From Mycolicibacterium frederiksbergense (lineage in GTDB: Bacteria > Actinomycetota > Actinomycetes > Mycobacteriales > Mycobacteriaceae): a stretch of 64,000 nucleotides of DNA. The DNA lies in contig NZ_JARXVE010000001.1 in NCBI RefSeq assembly GCF_029893345.1, forward strand, positions 372,001 to 436,000, read 5' to 3'. Below the pieces are notes generated by a model. The model was not told where the DNA came from. It worked only from the letters and a program-made list of their open reading frames with translations, and did no database searches. Positions 17,945-26,970 of this stretch are shown here, one piece after another (the first letter of the stretch is position 1; each line of letters begins with the position of its first letter). Position numbers and translations under genes: made by a program.

Positions 17945-20035
17945 TTAATTGTCCATTGATCGTTCTGCCGCGGCCACCACTGCCTCAGGGGTGAAGCCGA
18001 ACTCGCGGAACAACGTCTTGTCGTCGGCCGAGGCGCCGTAGTGCTCGATCGACACGATCTCGCCGGTGTCGCCGACCAGTCGGTACCACGGCTGGGCGAT
18101 GCCGGCCTCGACGGCAACGCGGGCCGACACGCTGGGAGGCAGCACGCTGTCGCGGTACTCCTTGGGCTGGGCCGCAAACCACTCGACACACGGCATCGAC
18201 ACAACGCTGGCGTTGATTTCCTTGTCCGCCAACAGCTTCTGCGCCGCAACGGCAAGCTGGAGCTCGGAACCGGTGGCGATGATGATGACGTCTGCGTCCT
18301 CGGCGCTACCGCCGCCCAGCAGGTAACCGCCGCGGGCCACGCCTTCGGCGCTGGTGCCCTCCAGCACCGGGATGCCCTGGCGGGTGAGGATCAGCCCCAC
18401 CGGACCGGTGCTGGCGGTGCGCTCCAGCACGGTCTTCCAGGCGTAGGCGGTCTCGTTCGGGTCACCCGGGCGCACCACGGACAGGTTCGGGATCGCGCGC
18501 AGCGCGGCCAGGTGCTCGATCGGCTGGTGGGTGGGGCCGTCCTCGCCCAGGCCGATCGAATCGTGGGTCCACACGTAGATCGGATCGATGTTCATCAGGG
18601 CGGCCAAACGCACGGCCGGCCGCATGTAGTCCGCGAACTGCAGGAAGGTTCCGCCGTAGGGGCGGGTCGGGCCATGCAGCACGATGCCGGACAGGATCGC
18701 GCCCATCGCATGCTCGCGGATGCCGAAGTGCAGGGTGCGCCCGTACCAGGTGGCGTTCCAGTCCTCGGTCGAGATCGACGGCGGACCAAACGAATTCGCG
18801 CCCTTGATGGTGGTGTTGTTGCTGCCGGCGAGGTCGGCGGAACCACCCCACAGCTCGGGCAGCTTCGAGCCGACGGCGGACAGCACCGCTCCGGAGGCAG
18901 CGCGGGTGGCCACCGGCTTGGAATCGAGCTCCCAGTGCGGCAGGTCGGCGTCCCAGCCCTCGGGAAGCTCACGGGCCTGCAGCCGGTCCAGCAACGCCTT
19001 GCGCTCGGGCTGGTTCTTGGCCCAGGCGTCGAAGGTCACCTGCCACTCGTCGTGCATCCGCTTGCCGCGGGCCACCAGCTCGCGGGTGTGGGTGATGACG
19101 TCGTCGCGGACCTCGAAGCTCTGGGCCGGGTCGAAGCCGAGGATCTTCTTGGTGGCCGCCACCTCGTCGGCGCCCAGTGCCGAACCGTGAATGCCGCCGG
19201 TGTTCATCTTGGTCGGGGCGGGGTAGCCGATGATGGTGCGCAGGGCGATGAACGACGGCTTGTCGGTGACCTTCTTGGCCTCGGCGATCGCCTGTTCGAT
19301 CCCGACGACGTTTTCGCCGCCCTCGACCTCCTGGACGTGCCAGCCGTAGGCGCGGTAGCGCGCGGGGACGTCCTCGCTCAGTGCGATGTCGGTGTTGTGC
19401 TCGATGGAGATCTTGTTGTCATCCCAGAACACGATGAGGTTGCCGAGCTGCTGGGTGCCTGCCAGCGAGGAGGCTTCGCTGGTGACGCCCTCTTCGATGT
19501 CGCCGTCAGAGGCCACCACGTAGATGTAGTGATCGAACGGGCTCTCGCCCGGCGCGGTGTCGGGATCGAACAGGCCGCGCTCGTAGCGGGCTGCCATCGC
19601 CATGCCGACCGCCGATGCCAGACCCTGGCCCAGCGGCCCGGTGGTGATCTCCACACCCTTGGTGTGGTGGTACTCGGGATGGCCCGGGGTCAGCGACCCC
19701 CAGGTGCGCAGCGCTTCGATGTCGGCCAGTTCCAGGCCGAACCCACCGAGGTAGAGCTGCAGGTACAGAGTCAGGCTGGAGTGCCCGCAGGACAGCACGA
19801 ACCGGTCCCGGCCGATCCATTCGGTGTCGCTGGGGTCGTGGCGCAGTTGCCGCTGGAACAGCGTGTAGGCGAGGGGAGCCAGGCTCATGGCCGTTCCCGG
19901 GTGGCCGTTGCCGACCTTCTGCACTGCGTCGGCGGCGAGTACCCGGACGGTGTCGACCGCCACGCTGTCGAGGTCGGTCCAATCGTCGGGGTGCTGGGGC
20001 TGGGTGAGAGCGGTGATCTCTTCGGCCGTGGTCAC
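17945..20035 (-). CDS. tkt: transketolase
   Basis: This roughly 696-residue thiamine-diphosphate enzyme transfers two-carbon ketol units in the non-oxidative PPP. Visible features are [12 protein letters not shown] near the start, the ThDP/Mg stretch [15 protein letters not shown] with WDDNKISI, the central [15 protein letters not shown], and the C-terminal EHYGASAD. The GTG at 20035 is chosen because GAGGAA lies 9 bases upstream and the resulting MTTAEEI opening fits mycobacterial Tkt. The frame stays open to an ATG at 20086, so a 17-residue longer form is possible. It is the first gene of the PPP operon. Confidence 0.95.
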   Translation of the reverse strand: MTTAEEITALTQPQHPDDWTDLDSVAVDTVRVLAADAVQKVGNGHPGTAMSLAPLAYTLFQRQLRHDPSDTEWIGRDRFVLSCGHSSLTLYLQLYLGGFGLELADIEALRTWGSLTPGHPEYHHTKGVEITTGPLGQGLASAVGMAMAARYERGLFDPDTAPGESPFDHYIYVVASDGDIEEGVTSEASSLAGTQQLGNLIVFWDDNKISIEHNTDIALSEDVPARYRAYGWHVQEVEGGENVVGIEQAIAEAKKVTDKPSFIALRTIIGYPAPTKMNTGGIHGSALGADEVAATKKILGFDPAQSFEVRDDVITHTRELVARGKRMHDEWQVTFDAWAKNQPERKALLDRLQARELPEGWDADLPHWELDSKPVATRAASGAVLSAVGSKLPELWGGSADLAGSNNTTIKGANSFGPPSISTEDWNATWYGRTLHFGIREHAMGAILSGIVLHGPTRPYGGTFLQFADYMRPAVRLAALMNIDPIYVWTHDSIGLGEDGPTHQPIEHLAALRAIPNLSVVRPGDPNETAYAWKTVLERTASTGPVGLILTRQGIPVLEGTSAEGVARGGYLLGGGSAEDADVIIIATGSELQLAVAAQKLLADKEINASVVSMPCVEWFAAQPKEYRDSVLPPSVSARVAVEAGIAQPWYRLVGDTGEIVSIEHYGASADDKTLFREFGFTPEAVVAAAERSMDN

Positions 20036-20101
20036 TAAGCTCACTTCCTCGTTTTCTATCTGCTGATACGTGCGCGCAGTCGCCATGCTGCTACTTGGAA
20101 C

Positions 20102-20107
20102 ACCCTA
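20102..20107 (-). promoter_or_regulatory. possible -10 element of the tkt operon
   Basis: Minus-strand TAGGGT (TANNNT) lies in the 234-base divergent region between tkt and ctaB. It would start transcription near 20095 and give a leader of about 60 bases before the chosen GTG start of tkt. It is a weak, pattern-only call. The rest of the gap shows no other clear element. Confidence 0.3.
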
Positions 20108-20269
20108 GTGCGGCCGACTCATCCGGTGCAGACTGGTTCTCACACCGATAGCCCGCCGTTTACCCGGTAGTTCCCCCCGAACAGACCCTGAGGTGAGGTG
20201 GCAGTCGGGCAGCGGTCTACCATCGTGTGTAGTAGAAAGCCGCGTGACGCCACCTGAGGAGTTATTTGC

Positions 20270-21202
20270 GTGAGCATTCGCGAGCGCCGGCTCATCCATG
20301 GGGCGCCGAGCCGAATACGAACCACCTTCCTGTCGTACTTGGCATTGACCAAGCCGCGCGTGATCGAGTTGTTGCTGGTCACGACCATTCCGGCGATGCT
20401 GCTGGCCAACCGGGGCACCATTGACCCGCTGCTGATCCTCAACACCCTGATCGGCGGCGGGCTCGCGGCGGCCGGCGCCAACACGCTCAACTGTGTCGTC
20501 GACGCCGACATCGACAAGGTGATGAAGCGGACCGCCCGCCGCCCGCTGGCCCAGGCTTCGGTGCCCACCCGGCACGCCCTGATCTTCGGCCTGGTGCTGT
20601 CGGTCACGTCGTTCTGCTGGCTGTGGTGGACCTCGAACCTGCTGTCCGGATTGCTGGCGATGGCGACGATCGCGTTCTACGTCTTCGTCTACACGTTGCT
20701 GCTCAAACGTCGCACGTCGCAGAACGTGGTCTGGGGCGGGGCGGCCGGCTGCATGCCGGTGATGATCGGCTGGTCGGCGGTAACCGGCACCATCCAATGG
20801 CCGGCGCTGGTGATGTTCCTGATCATCTTCTTCTGGACACCGCCGCATACCTGGGCGCTGGCGATGCGCTACAAGGACGACTACAAGGCGGCCGGTGTGC
20901 CGATGCTGCCTGCGGTGGCCACCGAGCGGGAAGTCACCAGACAGATCCTGATCTACACCTGGGTGACGGTGCTGACCTCGCTGGTGTTGGCGCTGGCGAC
21001 CGGGTGGCTGTACGGGGCGGTCGCGTTGGTGGCCGGAGCCTGGTTCCTGGTGATGGCCCATCAGTTGTACTCCGGGGTGAAGCGTGGCGAGCCGGTCAAG
21101 CCGCTGCGGTTGTTCCTGCAGTCGAACAACTACCTGGCTGTGGTGTTCTGCGCGCTGGCCGTCGACTCGGCGCTGGCTCTGCCGACAATTTTCGGGCACT
21201 AG
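20270..21202 (+). CDS. ctaB: protoheme IX farnesyltransferase (heme O synthase)
   Basis: This 310-residue UbiA-family membrane protein has about nine hydrophobic segments. The first Asp-rich motif is [15 protein letters not shown] (NxxxDxxxD) and the second is [15 protein letters not shown]. It attaches farnesyl to haem B for aa3-type cytochrome oxidase. The GTG at 20270 follows GAGGAG. It is divergent from tkt; its pathway partner ctaA is at 33245 in this window, beyond the sugar island. Confidence 0.96.
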   Translation: MSIRERRLIHGAPSRIRTTFLSYLALTKPRVIELLLVTTIPAMLLANRGTIDPLLILNTLIGGGLAAAGANTLNCVVDADIDKVMKRTARRPLAQASVPTRHALIFGLVLSVTSFCWLWWTSNLLSGLLAMATIAFYVFVYTLLLKRRTSQNVVWGGAAGCMPVMIGWSAVTGTIQWPALVMFLIIFFWTPPHTWALAMRYKDDYKAAGVPMLPAVATEREVTRQILIYTWVTVLTSLVLALATGWLYGAVALVAGAWFLVMAHQLYSGVKRGEPVKPLRLFLQSNNYLAVVFCALAVDSALALPTIFGH

Positions 21203-21250
21203 AGCGCGCCAACCGCTGCCCGCACACCGTTTGTGTGGCAGCTTTGTGGC

Positions 21251-22192
21251 ATGACCGAACTGGTGACTCCCGACAACTTCGCGCGGGCCGAATCCGACCT
21301 GTACTTCGCGGGCATCGTGAAGGACGGCGGCTTCGGAAAGTTCTTCCACAACCGCGAGCTGAGCCCGATCGACCACCAGATCGTCATCCGGCAGAACCGT
21401 GACACCCTCTACTCCGCAGCGGTGTTCGATCTCGACGCCGGGCCGGTCACCGTCACCCTGCCCGACAGCGCGGGCCGGTTCATGTCGCTGCAGATCATCA
21501 GCGAGGACCACTACGCGACCGAGGTCGCATACGCACCGGCCGAGGTGACGTTCAGTCGTGACTCCGTCGACACCCGCTTTGCGGTCGCTGCGGTGCGTAT
21601 CCTGGTCGATCCCAGCGATGCCGCCGACTTGGCCGCGGTGCACGCGCTGCAGGACGCGATCGCCGTCTCCCAGACCCACCCGGGGTTCTTCGAGGTCCCG
21701 CAGTGGGATCCGGTCAGCCAGAAGACGGTTCGGGATGCGCTCGTCGCACTGTCCACGACCCTGGCCGACACCAAGGCGATGTTCGGACCCAAGTACGAGG
21801 TGGAGCCGGTGCGTCACCTGATCGGCTCGGCATTCGCCTGGGGCGGCAACCCGGAACGCGACGCGCTTTATCTCACTGTGGTGCCGCACCGGAACGACGG
21901 CACCACCGTGCACCGACTGACGGTGAAGGACGTCCCGGTGGACGGGTTCTGGTCGGTGACGGTGTACGACAAGGACGGCTATTTCACGCCGAACCCGCAG
22001 AATGCCTACTCGGTGAACAACCTCACCGCGGTCAAGGATCCCGACGGCGCCACTACGGTGCAGTTCTGCGGTAGCGGCGCAGCCAACCTGTTGCCGATAA
22101 CCGAGGGCTGGAACTACCTCGTGCGGCTGTACCGGCCGCGCCCGGAGATCCTCGACGGATCCTGGACGTTCCCCGAAGCGCAGCCGGTTTAG
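21251..22192 (+). CDS. DUF1254/DUF1214 domain protein
   Basis: This 313-residue protein has no signal peptide. The N-terminal half (RAESDLYFAGIV, then HQIVIRQNRDTLYSAAVFDL and HYATEV) reads as DUF1254. The C-terminal half (GNPERDALYLTV, GFWSVTVYDKDGYF, NAYSVNN, NWLRLYRP-like NYLVRLYRPRPEILDGSW) reads as DUF1214. These two domains are usually joined; no biochemical function is established that I can name. The ATG at 21251 is used. The stop overlaps the convergent qor stop by four bases. Confidence 0.85.
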   Translation: MTELVTPDNFARAESDLYFAGIVKDGGFGKFFHNRELSPIDHQIVIRQNRDTLYSAAVFDLDAGPVTVTLPDSAGRFMSLQIISEDHYATEVAYAPAEVTFSRDSVDTRFAVAAVRILVDPSDAADLAAVHALQDAIAVSQTHPGFFEVPQWDPVSQKTVRDALVALSTTLADTKAMFGPKYEVEPVRHLIGSAFAWGGNPERDALYLTVVPHRNDGTTVHRLTVKDVPVDGFWSVTVYDKDGYFTPNPQNAYSVNNLTAVKDPDGATTVQFCGSGAANLLPITEGWNYLVRLYRPRPEILDGSWTFPEAQPV

Positions 22193-23175
22193 GGCACCAG
22201 CACGACCGAGCCGACCGTCTTGCGGCCCTGCAGGTCGGCATGGGCGCGGGCCGATTCGGCCAGCGGGTACCGGCCGCCGACCGTGATGGTGATCGATCCA
22301 TCGGCGATGGCATTGATCAGTTCACCTGCCCGCCAAGCGAACTCGTCGGGCGTGCGGGTGTAATGGGCCAGCATCGGCCGGGTCAGGAACACCGAACCGG
22401 CCGCGTTGAGCCGCTGTGGATCCACCGGTGGCACCGGTCCGCTGGCCGCCCCGAACAGGGCCAGCGTGCCCCGCACCGCGAGGCTGGCCAGGCTGGCGTC
22501 GAACGTCGAGGCACCGACCCCGTCGTACACCGCCGCCACGCCCAGCCCGCCGGTGAGATCGCGGATCCTGGCGCCGAATTCGACCGGATCCCCGGGGTAG
22601 TCCAGCACCTCGACCGCACCGGCCTGCCGGGACAGCTCGGCCTTCTCCGGAGTCGAGGCCGTGGTGATCACCCGAGTACCCATGCTGGTGGCCCACTGGG
22701 TCAGGATCAGGCCGACGCCGCCCGCGCCGGCGTGCACCAGCACCGTGTCGGTGGGCTGCACCGCATAGGTGGACTTGATCAGATAGTGCGCGGTCATCCC
22801 CTTCAGCAGCGCCGACGCGATCGCTTCGGGGGCCACGCCGTCGGGCACATAGGCGGCGAAATCGGCTGGTGCGACGCAGAAGTCGGCGTAGGCGCCGGCG
22901 GCGTTGGCGGTCACCACCCGGTCGCCGACGGCCAGTGCGGCGACGTCGTCACCAACGGCGGCGACGGTGCCGCAGACCTCGGAGCCGACGATGAACGGCA
23001 GGTCACGCGGATACAACCCGGACCGGAAATAGGTGTCGATGAAGTTGACGCCGATGGCCTCGGCCTTGATCAGCACCTCGCCGGGGCCAGGGGAGGGCTC
23101 GGGCCGCTCGACGTAGCTCAGGACTTCGGGTCCGCCGGTCTCGGCAACTTCGATGGCATACACGCCATCCATCAT
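22189..23175 (-). CDS. qor: NADPH:quinone oxidoreductase, zinc-free MDR family
   Basis: This protein of about 328 residues from the medium-chain dehydrogenase/reductase superfamily has the QOR opening YAIEVAETGGPEVL, GVNFIDTYFRSGLYP, and the NADPH motif VLVHAGAGGVGLILTQWA. No structural zinc cysteine cluster is seen. It should reduce quinones or enones with NADPH. The exact start is uncertain among GTG 23181, ATG 23175 and ATG 23172. Only about 20 bases separate it from the divergent ATP-grasp gene. It matches the qor position after ctaB in M. tuberculosis. Confidence 0.92.
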   Translation of the reverse strand: MMDGVYAIEVAETGGPEVLSYVERPEPSPGPGEVLIKAEAIGVNFIDTYFRSGLYPRDLPFIVGSEVCGTVAAVGDDVAALAVGDRVVTANAAGAYADFCVAPADFAAYVPDGVAPEAIASALLKGMTAHYLIKSTYAVQPTDTVLVHAGAGGVGLILTQWATSMGTRVITTASTPEKAELSRQAGAVEVLDYPGDPVEFGARIRDLTGGLGVAAVYDGVGASTFDASLASLAVRGTLALFGAASGPVPPVDPQRLNAAGSVFLTRPMLAHYTRTPDEFAWRAGELINAIADGSITITVGGRYPLAESARAHADLQGRKTVGSVVLVP

Positions 23176-23182
23176 CCACACC

Positions 23183-23188
23183 TATCAT
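23183..23188 (+). promoter_or_regulatory. leaderless -10 element for the ATP-grasp gene
   Basis: TATCAT followed by 7 bases (CGCGGGG) and then the GTG start. The whole divergent gap to qor is about 20 bases, so there is no room for a leader with its own ribosome site. This strongly suggests a leaderless transcript whose -35 region overlaps the qor start. Confidence 0.55.
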
Positions 23189-23195
23189 CGCGGGG

Positions 23196-24134
23196 GTGAA
23201 GCTTGCCCGTCCTGACATCTTCCATCCGCGCATCGTGTTGGCCGGCTGCCCGGCGTTGCCGGAGGGCGACGGAGATGACGCCGGGCTCGTCGCGGCGCTA
23301 CGCCATCGCGGCCTGCACGCCCGCTGGCTGTCCTGGGACGACCCGGCCACCCTGACCGCCGATCTGGTGATCCTGCGGGCGACGTGGGACTACTCCGACC
23401 GGGTCGAGGAGTTCCTGTCCTGGGCCCGGGCGGTGCCGCACCTGGTCAATTCGGCGCAGATCGTGGAGTGGAACACCGACAAGCGCTACCTCGACGATCT
23501 GGACCGCATGGGTGTTCCGGTGGTGCCGACCGGTTACTTCGAGGTCGGCGAGCAGGTCAGTGTGCCCGCCGGCGAGGTGGTGGTGAAGCCCGCGGTGGGA
23601 GCCGGCTCGGCTGGGGCGCAGCGGTTTGTCGACGCGTCGGCGGCGCTGGCCCACGCGGCTGCGCTGCAGGGACAGGGCCGGGCGGTCTTGGTGCAGCCCT
23701 ATGACCCGCGGATCGCCGACGGTGAGACGGCTCTGGTGTTCATCCGCGGCGAGGAATCCCACGCCTTCACCAAGGGGCCCATGCTGCCGCCGGCCGGACA
23801 GTCACCCGAGTTCGACGAGACCGGCACCTACGCCACCGAGACGCTGTCTCCGGCCCAGCCCGCCGACGAGATTTGGGAGGTCGGCCGGCTGGCGGTCGAC
23901 GCGGTGCTCCGGTTGTTCGACCTGGAGCTCGCCGACCTGCTCTACGCCCGGGTCGACGTGATCGGTGGACCCGAGGATCCGCGGCTGCTGGAGCTGGAAC
24001 TGGTCGAGCCCTCGCTGGGATTTCGTCAGCTCGGTCAGATCGACCGCGATCACGCCGAGCGGCAGTTCGCGCTCGGGGTGGAGGACGTGCTGCAGCGTTC
24101 CGGGCTGGGCCCGCTGTCGCACCGGGCTTTCTGA
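23196..24134 (+). CDS. ATP-grasp ligase of unknown substrate (RimK/DcsG-like)
   Basis: This 312-residue soluble protein reads RATWDYSDRVEEFLSWA, VEWNTDKRYLDDL and GVPVVPTGYF in the first half, then VVVKPAVGAGSAGAQ as the ATP-grasp lysine/Gly loop near residue 130. The C-terminal ELELVEPSLGF supplies the Mg-binding Glu residues. This pattern is like ATP-grasp proteins related to RimK and to the cyclo-ligase DcsG, which join a carboxylate to an amine through an acyl phosphate. The substrate is unknown. The GTG start follows a leaderless promoter pattern, divergent to qor. Confidence 0.75.
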   Translation: MKLARPDIFHPRIVLAGCPALPEGDGDDAGLVAALRHRGLHARWLSWDDPATLTADLVILRATWDYSDRVEEFLSWARAVPHLVNSAQIVEWNTDKRYLDDLDRMGVPVVPTGYFEVGEQVSVPAGEVVVKPAVGAGSAGAQRFVDASAALAHAAALQGQGRAVLVQPYDPRIADGETALVFIRGEESHAFTKGPMLPPAGQSPEFDETGTYATETLSPAQPADEIWEVGRLAVDAVLRLFDLELADLLYARVDVIGGPEDPRLLELELVEPSLGFRQLGQIDRDHAERQFALGVEDVLQRSGLGPLSHRAF

Positions 24135-24159
24135 GCCCCGGCGCGATCAGGCTTGGGCG

Positions 24160-25218
24160 TCAGTCGTCGAGCCGGACCCCGGTCGTCACGTCGAAGCGGT
24201 GTACGTCGCGGGCCGAAAGCCGCACGCCGGCGCCGGGCTTGATGTCGGTCAGCGCCGAGGCTTCCACCACGCTGGTGAGCTGCAGATCGGCGGCCCGCAC
24301 CGTGACGATGGCGCGCGGCCCGAGCAATTCCACGAGTTCGACCGAGGCGGAGCCTTCGCGGTTGCCGGCGTCCGGGGTCAGGATGACATCGTCGGGACGC
24401 ACACCGACCGTCACCGCCGCGGCGTCCGGTCCGCCGACGGCGATCCGTACCCCGGATGAGGTGCGCAGTTCACCGCCGCTGACCGCACCGTCGATCAGGT
24501 TCATCTTCGGGCTGCCGACGAACGTGGCGACGAAGGTGTCGGCCGGGCGCCGGTACACCTCCTCGGGCGGACCGGCCTGGGCGATGCGGCCGTCGCGCAT
24601 CACCACGATGCGGTCCGAGAGCGTCATCGCCTCTTCCTGGTCGTGCGTCACATACAGCGCGGTGATGCCCAGCCGGCGCTGCAGCCGCAGCAGCTCGGTG
24701 CGCGTCTCCACCCGCAGCTTGGCGTCGAGATTGCTCAGCGGCTCGTCGAACAGGAACACCGCGGGTTCGCGGATGATGGCCCGGCCGATCGCGACGCGCT
24801 GCTGCTGTCCGCCGGAAAGGTCTTTGGGTTTGCGCTCGACCAGCTTGCCCAGACCCAGCGATTCGGCGATGTCGTCGGCCCGCTTCAACGCCTCGGCACG
24901 GGGAATCCGCTTGGCCCGCAACGGGAATGCGATGTTCTCCCGCACCGTCAGGTGTGGGTAGAGCGCGTAGTTCTGGAACACCATGGCGATATCGCGTTCC
25001 TTGGGTTCCAGCTTCGTCACATCGCGGTCGCCGATGTGGATGGTTCCGGAGGTGATCTCCTCCAGGCCGGCCAGCATTCGCAGCGATGTGGTCTTACCGC
25101 ACCCGGACGGGCCGACCAGCACGGTCAGGCTGCCGTCGGTCAACTCCAGGTCGAGATCGGAGACCACTGCGGTAGCCCCGTAGGACTTTCCGACCTTGGA
25201 GAACTTCACCGATGCCAT
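24160..25218 (-). CDS. carbohydrate ABC transporter ATP-binding protein (UgpC/MsmK type)
   Basis: This 352-residue ATPase has Walker A GPSGCGKTT (residues 36-44), the signature LSGGQQQRVA, Walker B VFLFDEPLSNLDAKLR, and a C-terminal TOBE/OB region typical of sugar-import ATPases. It would power the two permeases encoded just upstream. It is the last gene of the six-gene minus-strand sugar operon and starts 18 bases after the second permease. ATPases of this type sometimes serve several importers. Confidence 0.93.
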   Translation of the reverse strand: MASVKFSKVGKSYGATAVVSDLDLELTDGSLTVLVGPSGCGKTTSLRMLAGLEEITSGTIHIGDRDVTKLEPKERDIAMVFQNYALYPHLTVRENIAFPLRAKRIPRAEALKRADDIAESLGLGKLVERKPKDLSGGQQQRVAIGRAIIREPAVFLFDEPLSNLDAKLRVETRTELLRLQRRLGITALYVTHDQEEAMTLSDRIVVMRDGRIAQAGPPEEVYRRPADTFVATFVGSPKMNLIDGAVSGGELRTSSGVRIAVGGPDAAAVTVGVRPDDVILTPDAGNREGSASVELVELLGPRAIVTVRAADLQLTSVVEASALTDIKPGAGVRLSARDVHRFDVTTGVRLDD

Positions 25219-25236
25219 ATCCGAATCCTTGTTTGT

Positions 25237-26052
25237 CTAGTACTTGACCGCGCCGCCGCTGATCCCCTGGACCAGGCGTCGCTGGATGAAGAAGCTGGCG
25301 ATCACCACCGGAACGATCGCGATCATGATCGCGGCGCTCATGGTGCCGATCTGCACACCGCGGAAGGTGTTGAAGTTCGCGATCGCCACCGGCAGGATCG
25401 CGGCGTTGCCGGGCGCCAGGATCAGCCCGTAGAACAGGTCGTTCCACGACAGGGTGAACCCGAAGATACCCGCGGCCCCGATACCCGGGTACACCTGCGG
25501 CAGCACCACCATCCGGAACGCCTGCCAGCGGGTGAAACCATCGACCCGGGCCTGTTCCTCCAAGGACGCGGGAACGGCCTCGAAGAAGCCGATCAGAAAC
25601 CAGGTGACCAGCGGCAGCACGAAGGACAGATGAGCGAAGATGACCGGCGCCAGGGTGTCGGTCAACCGCAGCGCGTGCGCCATGGTCAGGAACGGGAACA
25701 CCATCACCGCAGGCGGAACCACCTGGGCGGCCAGCATGCCGAACCGGGTCAGCGATCCGCCCGCACGATATTTGGCGATGACGTAGGCGCCCATGCTGCC
25801 GACCACCAGGCTGATCGACACCGTGACGATGCCCACCAGCGCGCTGCGGCCCGCGGCGGCGAAGACGCCGGAATCCAGCACGTTCTGCCAGTTGGCCAGG
25901 CTGGGCGAGAAAGCGATCAGGAACGGCTCCGACATCTGTTCGGGCGTCTTGAAACTCGCCAGCGCCACCCAGGCGATGGGAAACAGCACGAACACGAACG
26001 CAGCGGTGAGCACGGTGAGACGCAGGATCTCCAGCCCGCGGGGTCGGGTCAT
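25237..26052 (-). CDS. sugar ABC transporter permease, MalG-like
   Basis: This 271-residue integral membrane protein has six hydrophobic segments. The EAA loop EEQARVDGFTRWQAFRMVVLP near residue 185 docks the ATPase. The N-terminal FPIAWVALASFKTPEQ is typical of the MalG/UgpE branch. The ATG overlaps the preceding permease stop by four bases (ATGA), so the two inner-membrane subunits are translationally coupled. Substrate class is a sugar or polyol by family and context. Confidence 0.93.
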   Translation of the reverse strand: MTRPRGLEILRLTVLTAAFVFVLFPIAWVALASFKTPEQMSEPFLIAFSPSLANWQNVLDSGVFAAAGRSALVGIVTVSISLVVGSMGAYVIAKYRAGGSLTRFGMLAAQVVPPAVMVFPFLTMAHALRLTDTLAPVIFAHLSFVLPLVTWFLIGFFEAVPASLEEQARVDGFTRWQAFRMVVLPQVYPGIGAAGIFGFTLSWNDLFYGLILAPGNAAILPVAIANFNTFRGVQIGTMSAAIMIAIVPVVIASFFIQRRLVQGISGGAVKY

Positions 26053-26915
26053 CGGACGGTCCTTTCCGAGGCCCGGCTGCGCTCCATGGTGCGGAACGCC
26101 ACCACGATCACCACCAGCACGACCGCCAGCACGATGAAGGCCATGGCGCTGGCCTGTGCGAGCCGGAAGAACTGGATGCCCTCGAGATACATGTAGTACT
26201 GCAGGGTCTGGGTTTCGGTGCCCGGGCCGCCGCGAGTGGTGGCGTAGACGTATTCGAAGACCCGCAGGGCGTCCAGGCCACGCAGCAGTACCGCCACGGT
26301 GAGCACCGGGGCGAGCATCGGGATCAGCACCCGGCGCAGCCGGTAGACCGGCCCGGCACCGTCGACGCGCGCGGCCTCCATGGGTTGCTTGGGCATCGAT
26401 TCCATGCCGGCCAGGATCAGCAGCACCATGAACGGTGTCCACTGCCAGACATCGATGAAGGCCAGCGTCAGGAGCGCCCGGCCTGCGCCGAAGAAGTCAT
26501 AGTCGGCCCCCACCGCGTGCAGCAGCGCCGGAACGGCGCCGATCTGGTCGTTGAGCAGGAACCGGAAGATCAACCCGACCGCAATCGGGGTGATGAACAT
26601 GGGCGCGAGCACGATGGCGCGGGACAGGTCCTTGGCCCAGCGCTGCTGATGCAGCGCCAACGCCAGCGCGAAACCGATCGCCAGCTCCGCGGTCACCGCG
26701 ATCACCACGTAGATCGCGGTGGTGGCGAAGGCCTCCCAGAACGCCGAGTTCGACAGCGCATTGGTGAAATTCGCCACGCCGACGAACCCGGGCTGCTTAC
26801 GGTCGGTGAGCTTGTAGTTGGTCAGCGACAGGTAGGCCGCGTAGCAGAGCGGGAATCCGACGGCCACAGCGAACAGGGCGAGCAGCGGCATGAGCATGCC
26901 GTACTTGAACTTCAT
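26049..26915 (-). CDS. sugar ABC transporter permease, MalF/UgpA-like
   Basis: This 288-residue membrane protein has six hydrophobic segments. The N-terminal PLLALFAVAVGFPLCYAAYLSL with the following FVGVANFTNAL matches the UgpA/MalF branch, and the EAA loop is MEAARVDGAGPVYRLRRVLIP. It forms the heterodimeric channel with the downstream MalG-like subunit. It follows the binding-protein gene by 55 bases. Confidence 0.93.
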   Translation of the reverse strand: MKFKYGMLMPLLALFAVAVGFPLCYAAYLSLTNYKLTDRKQPGFVGVANFTNALSNSAFWEAFATTAIYVVIAVTAELAIGFALALALHQQRWAKDLSRAIVLAPMFITPIAVGLIFRFLLNDQIGAVPALLHAVGADYDFFGAGRALLTLAFIDVWQWTPFMVLLILAGMESMPKQPMEAARVDGAGPVYRLRRVLIPMLAPVLTVAVLLRGLDALRVFEYVYATTRGGPGTETQTLQYYMYLEGIQFFRLAQASAMAFIVLAVVLVVIVVAFRTMERSRASERTVR

Positions 26916-26970
26916 CGGTGTCGCCCCCGCCAGCCCGGAGTAACAGGTGTGGCCGCCGGATTCCCTACCG

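Noticed and set aside
18041..20038. 665-codon open frame opposite tkt
   Set aside because: No recognisable domain and Gln/Gly/Val-biased composition. Transketolase motifs on the minus strand account for the region.
20105..21913. Long minus-strand frame across ctaB and the DUF1254/1214 gene
   Set aside because: It runs through two well-supported genes and shows Arg/His/Gln bias typical of reverse-complement shadows.
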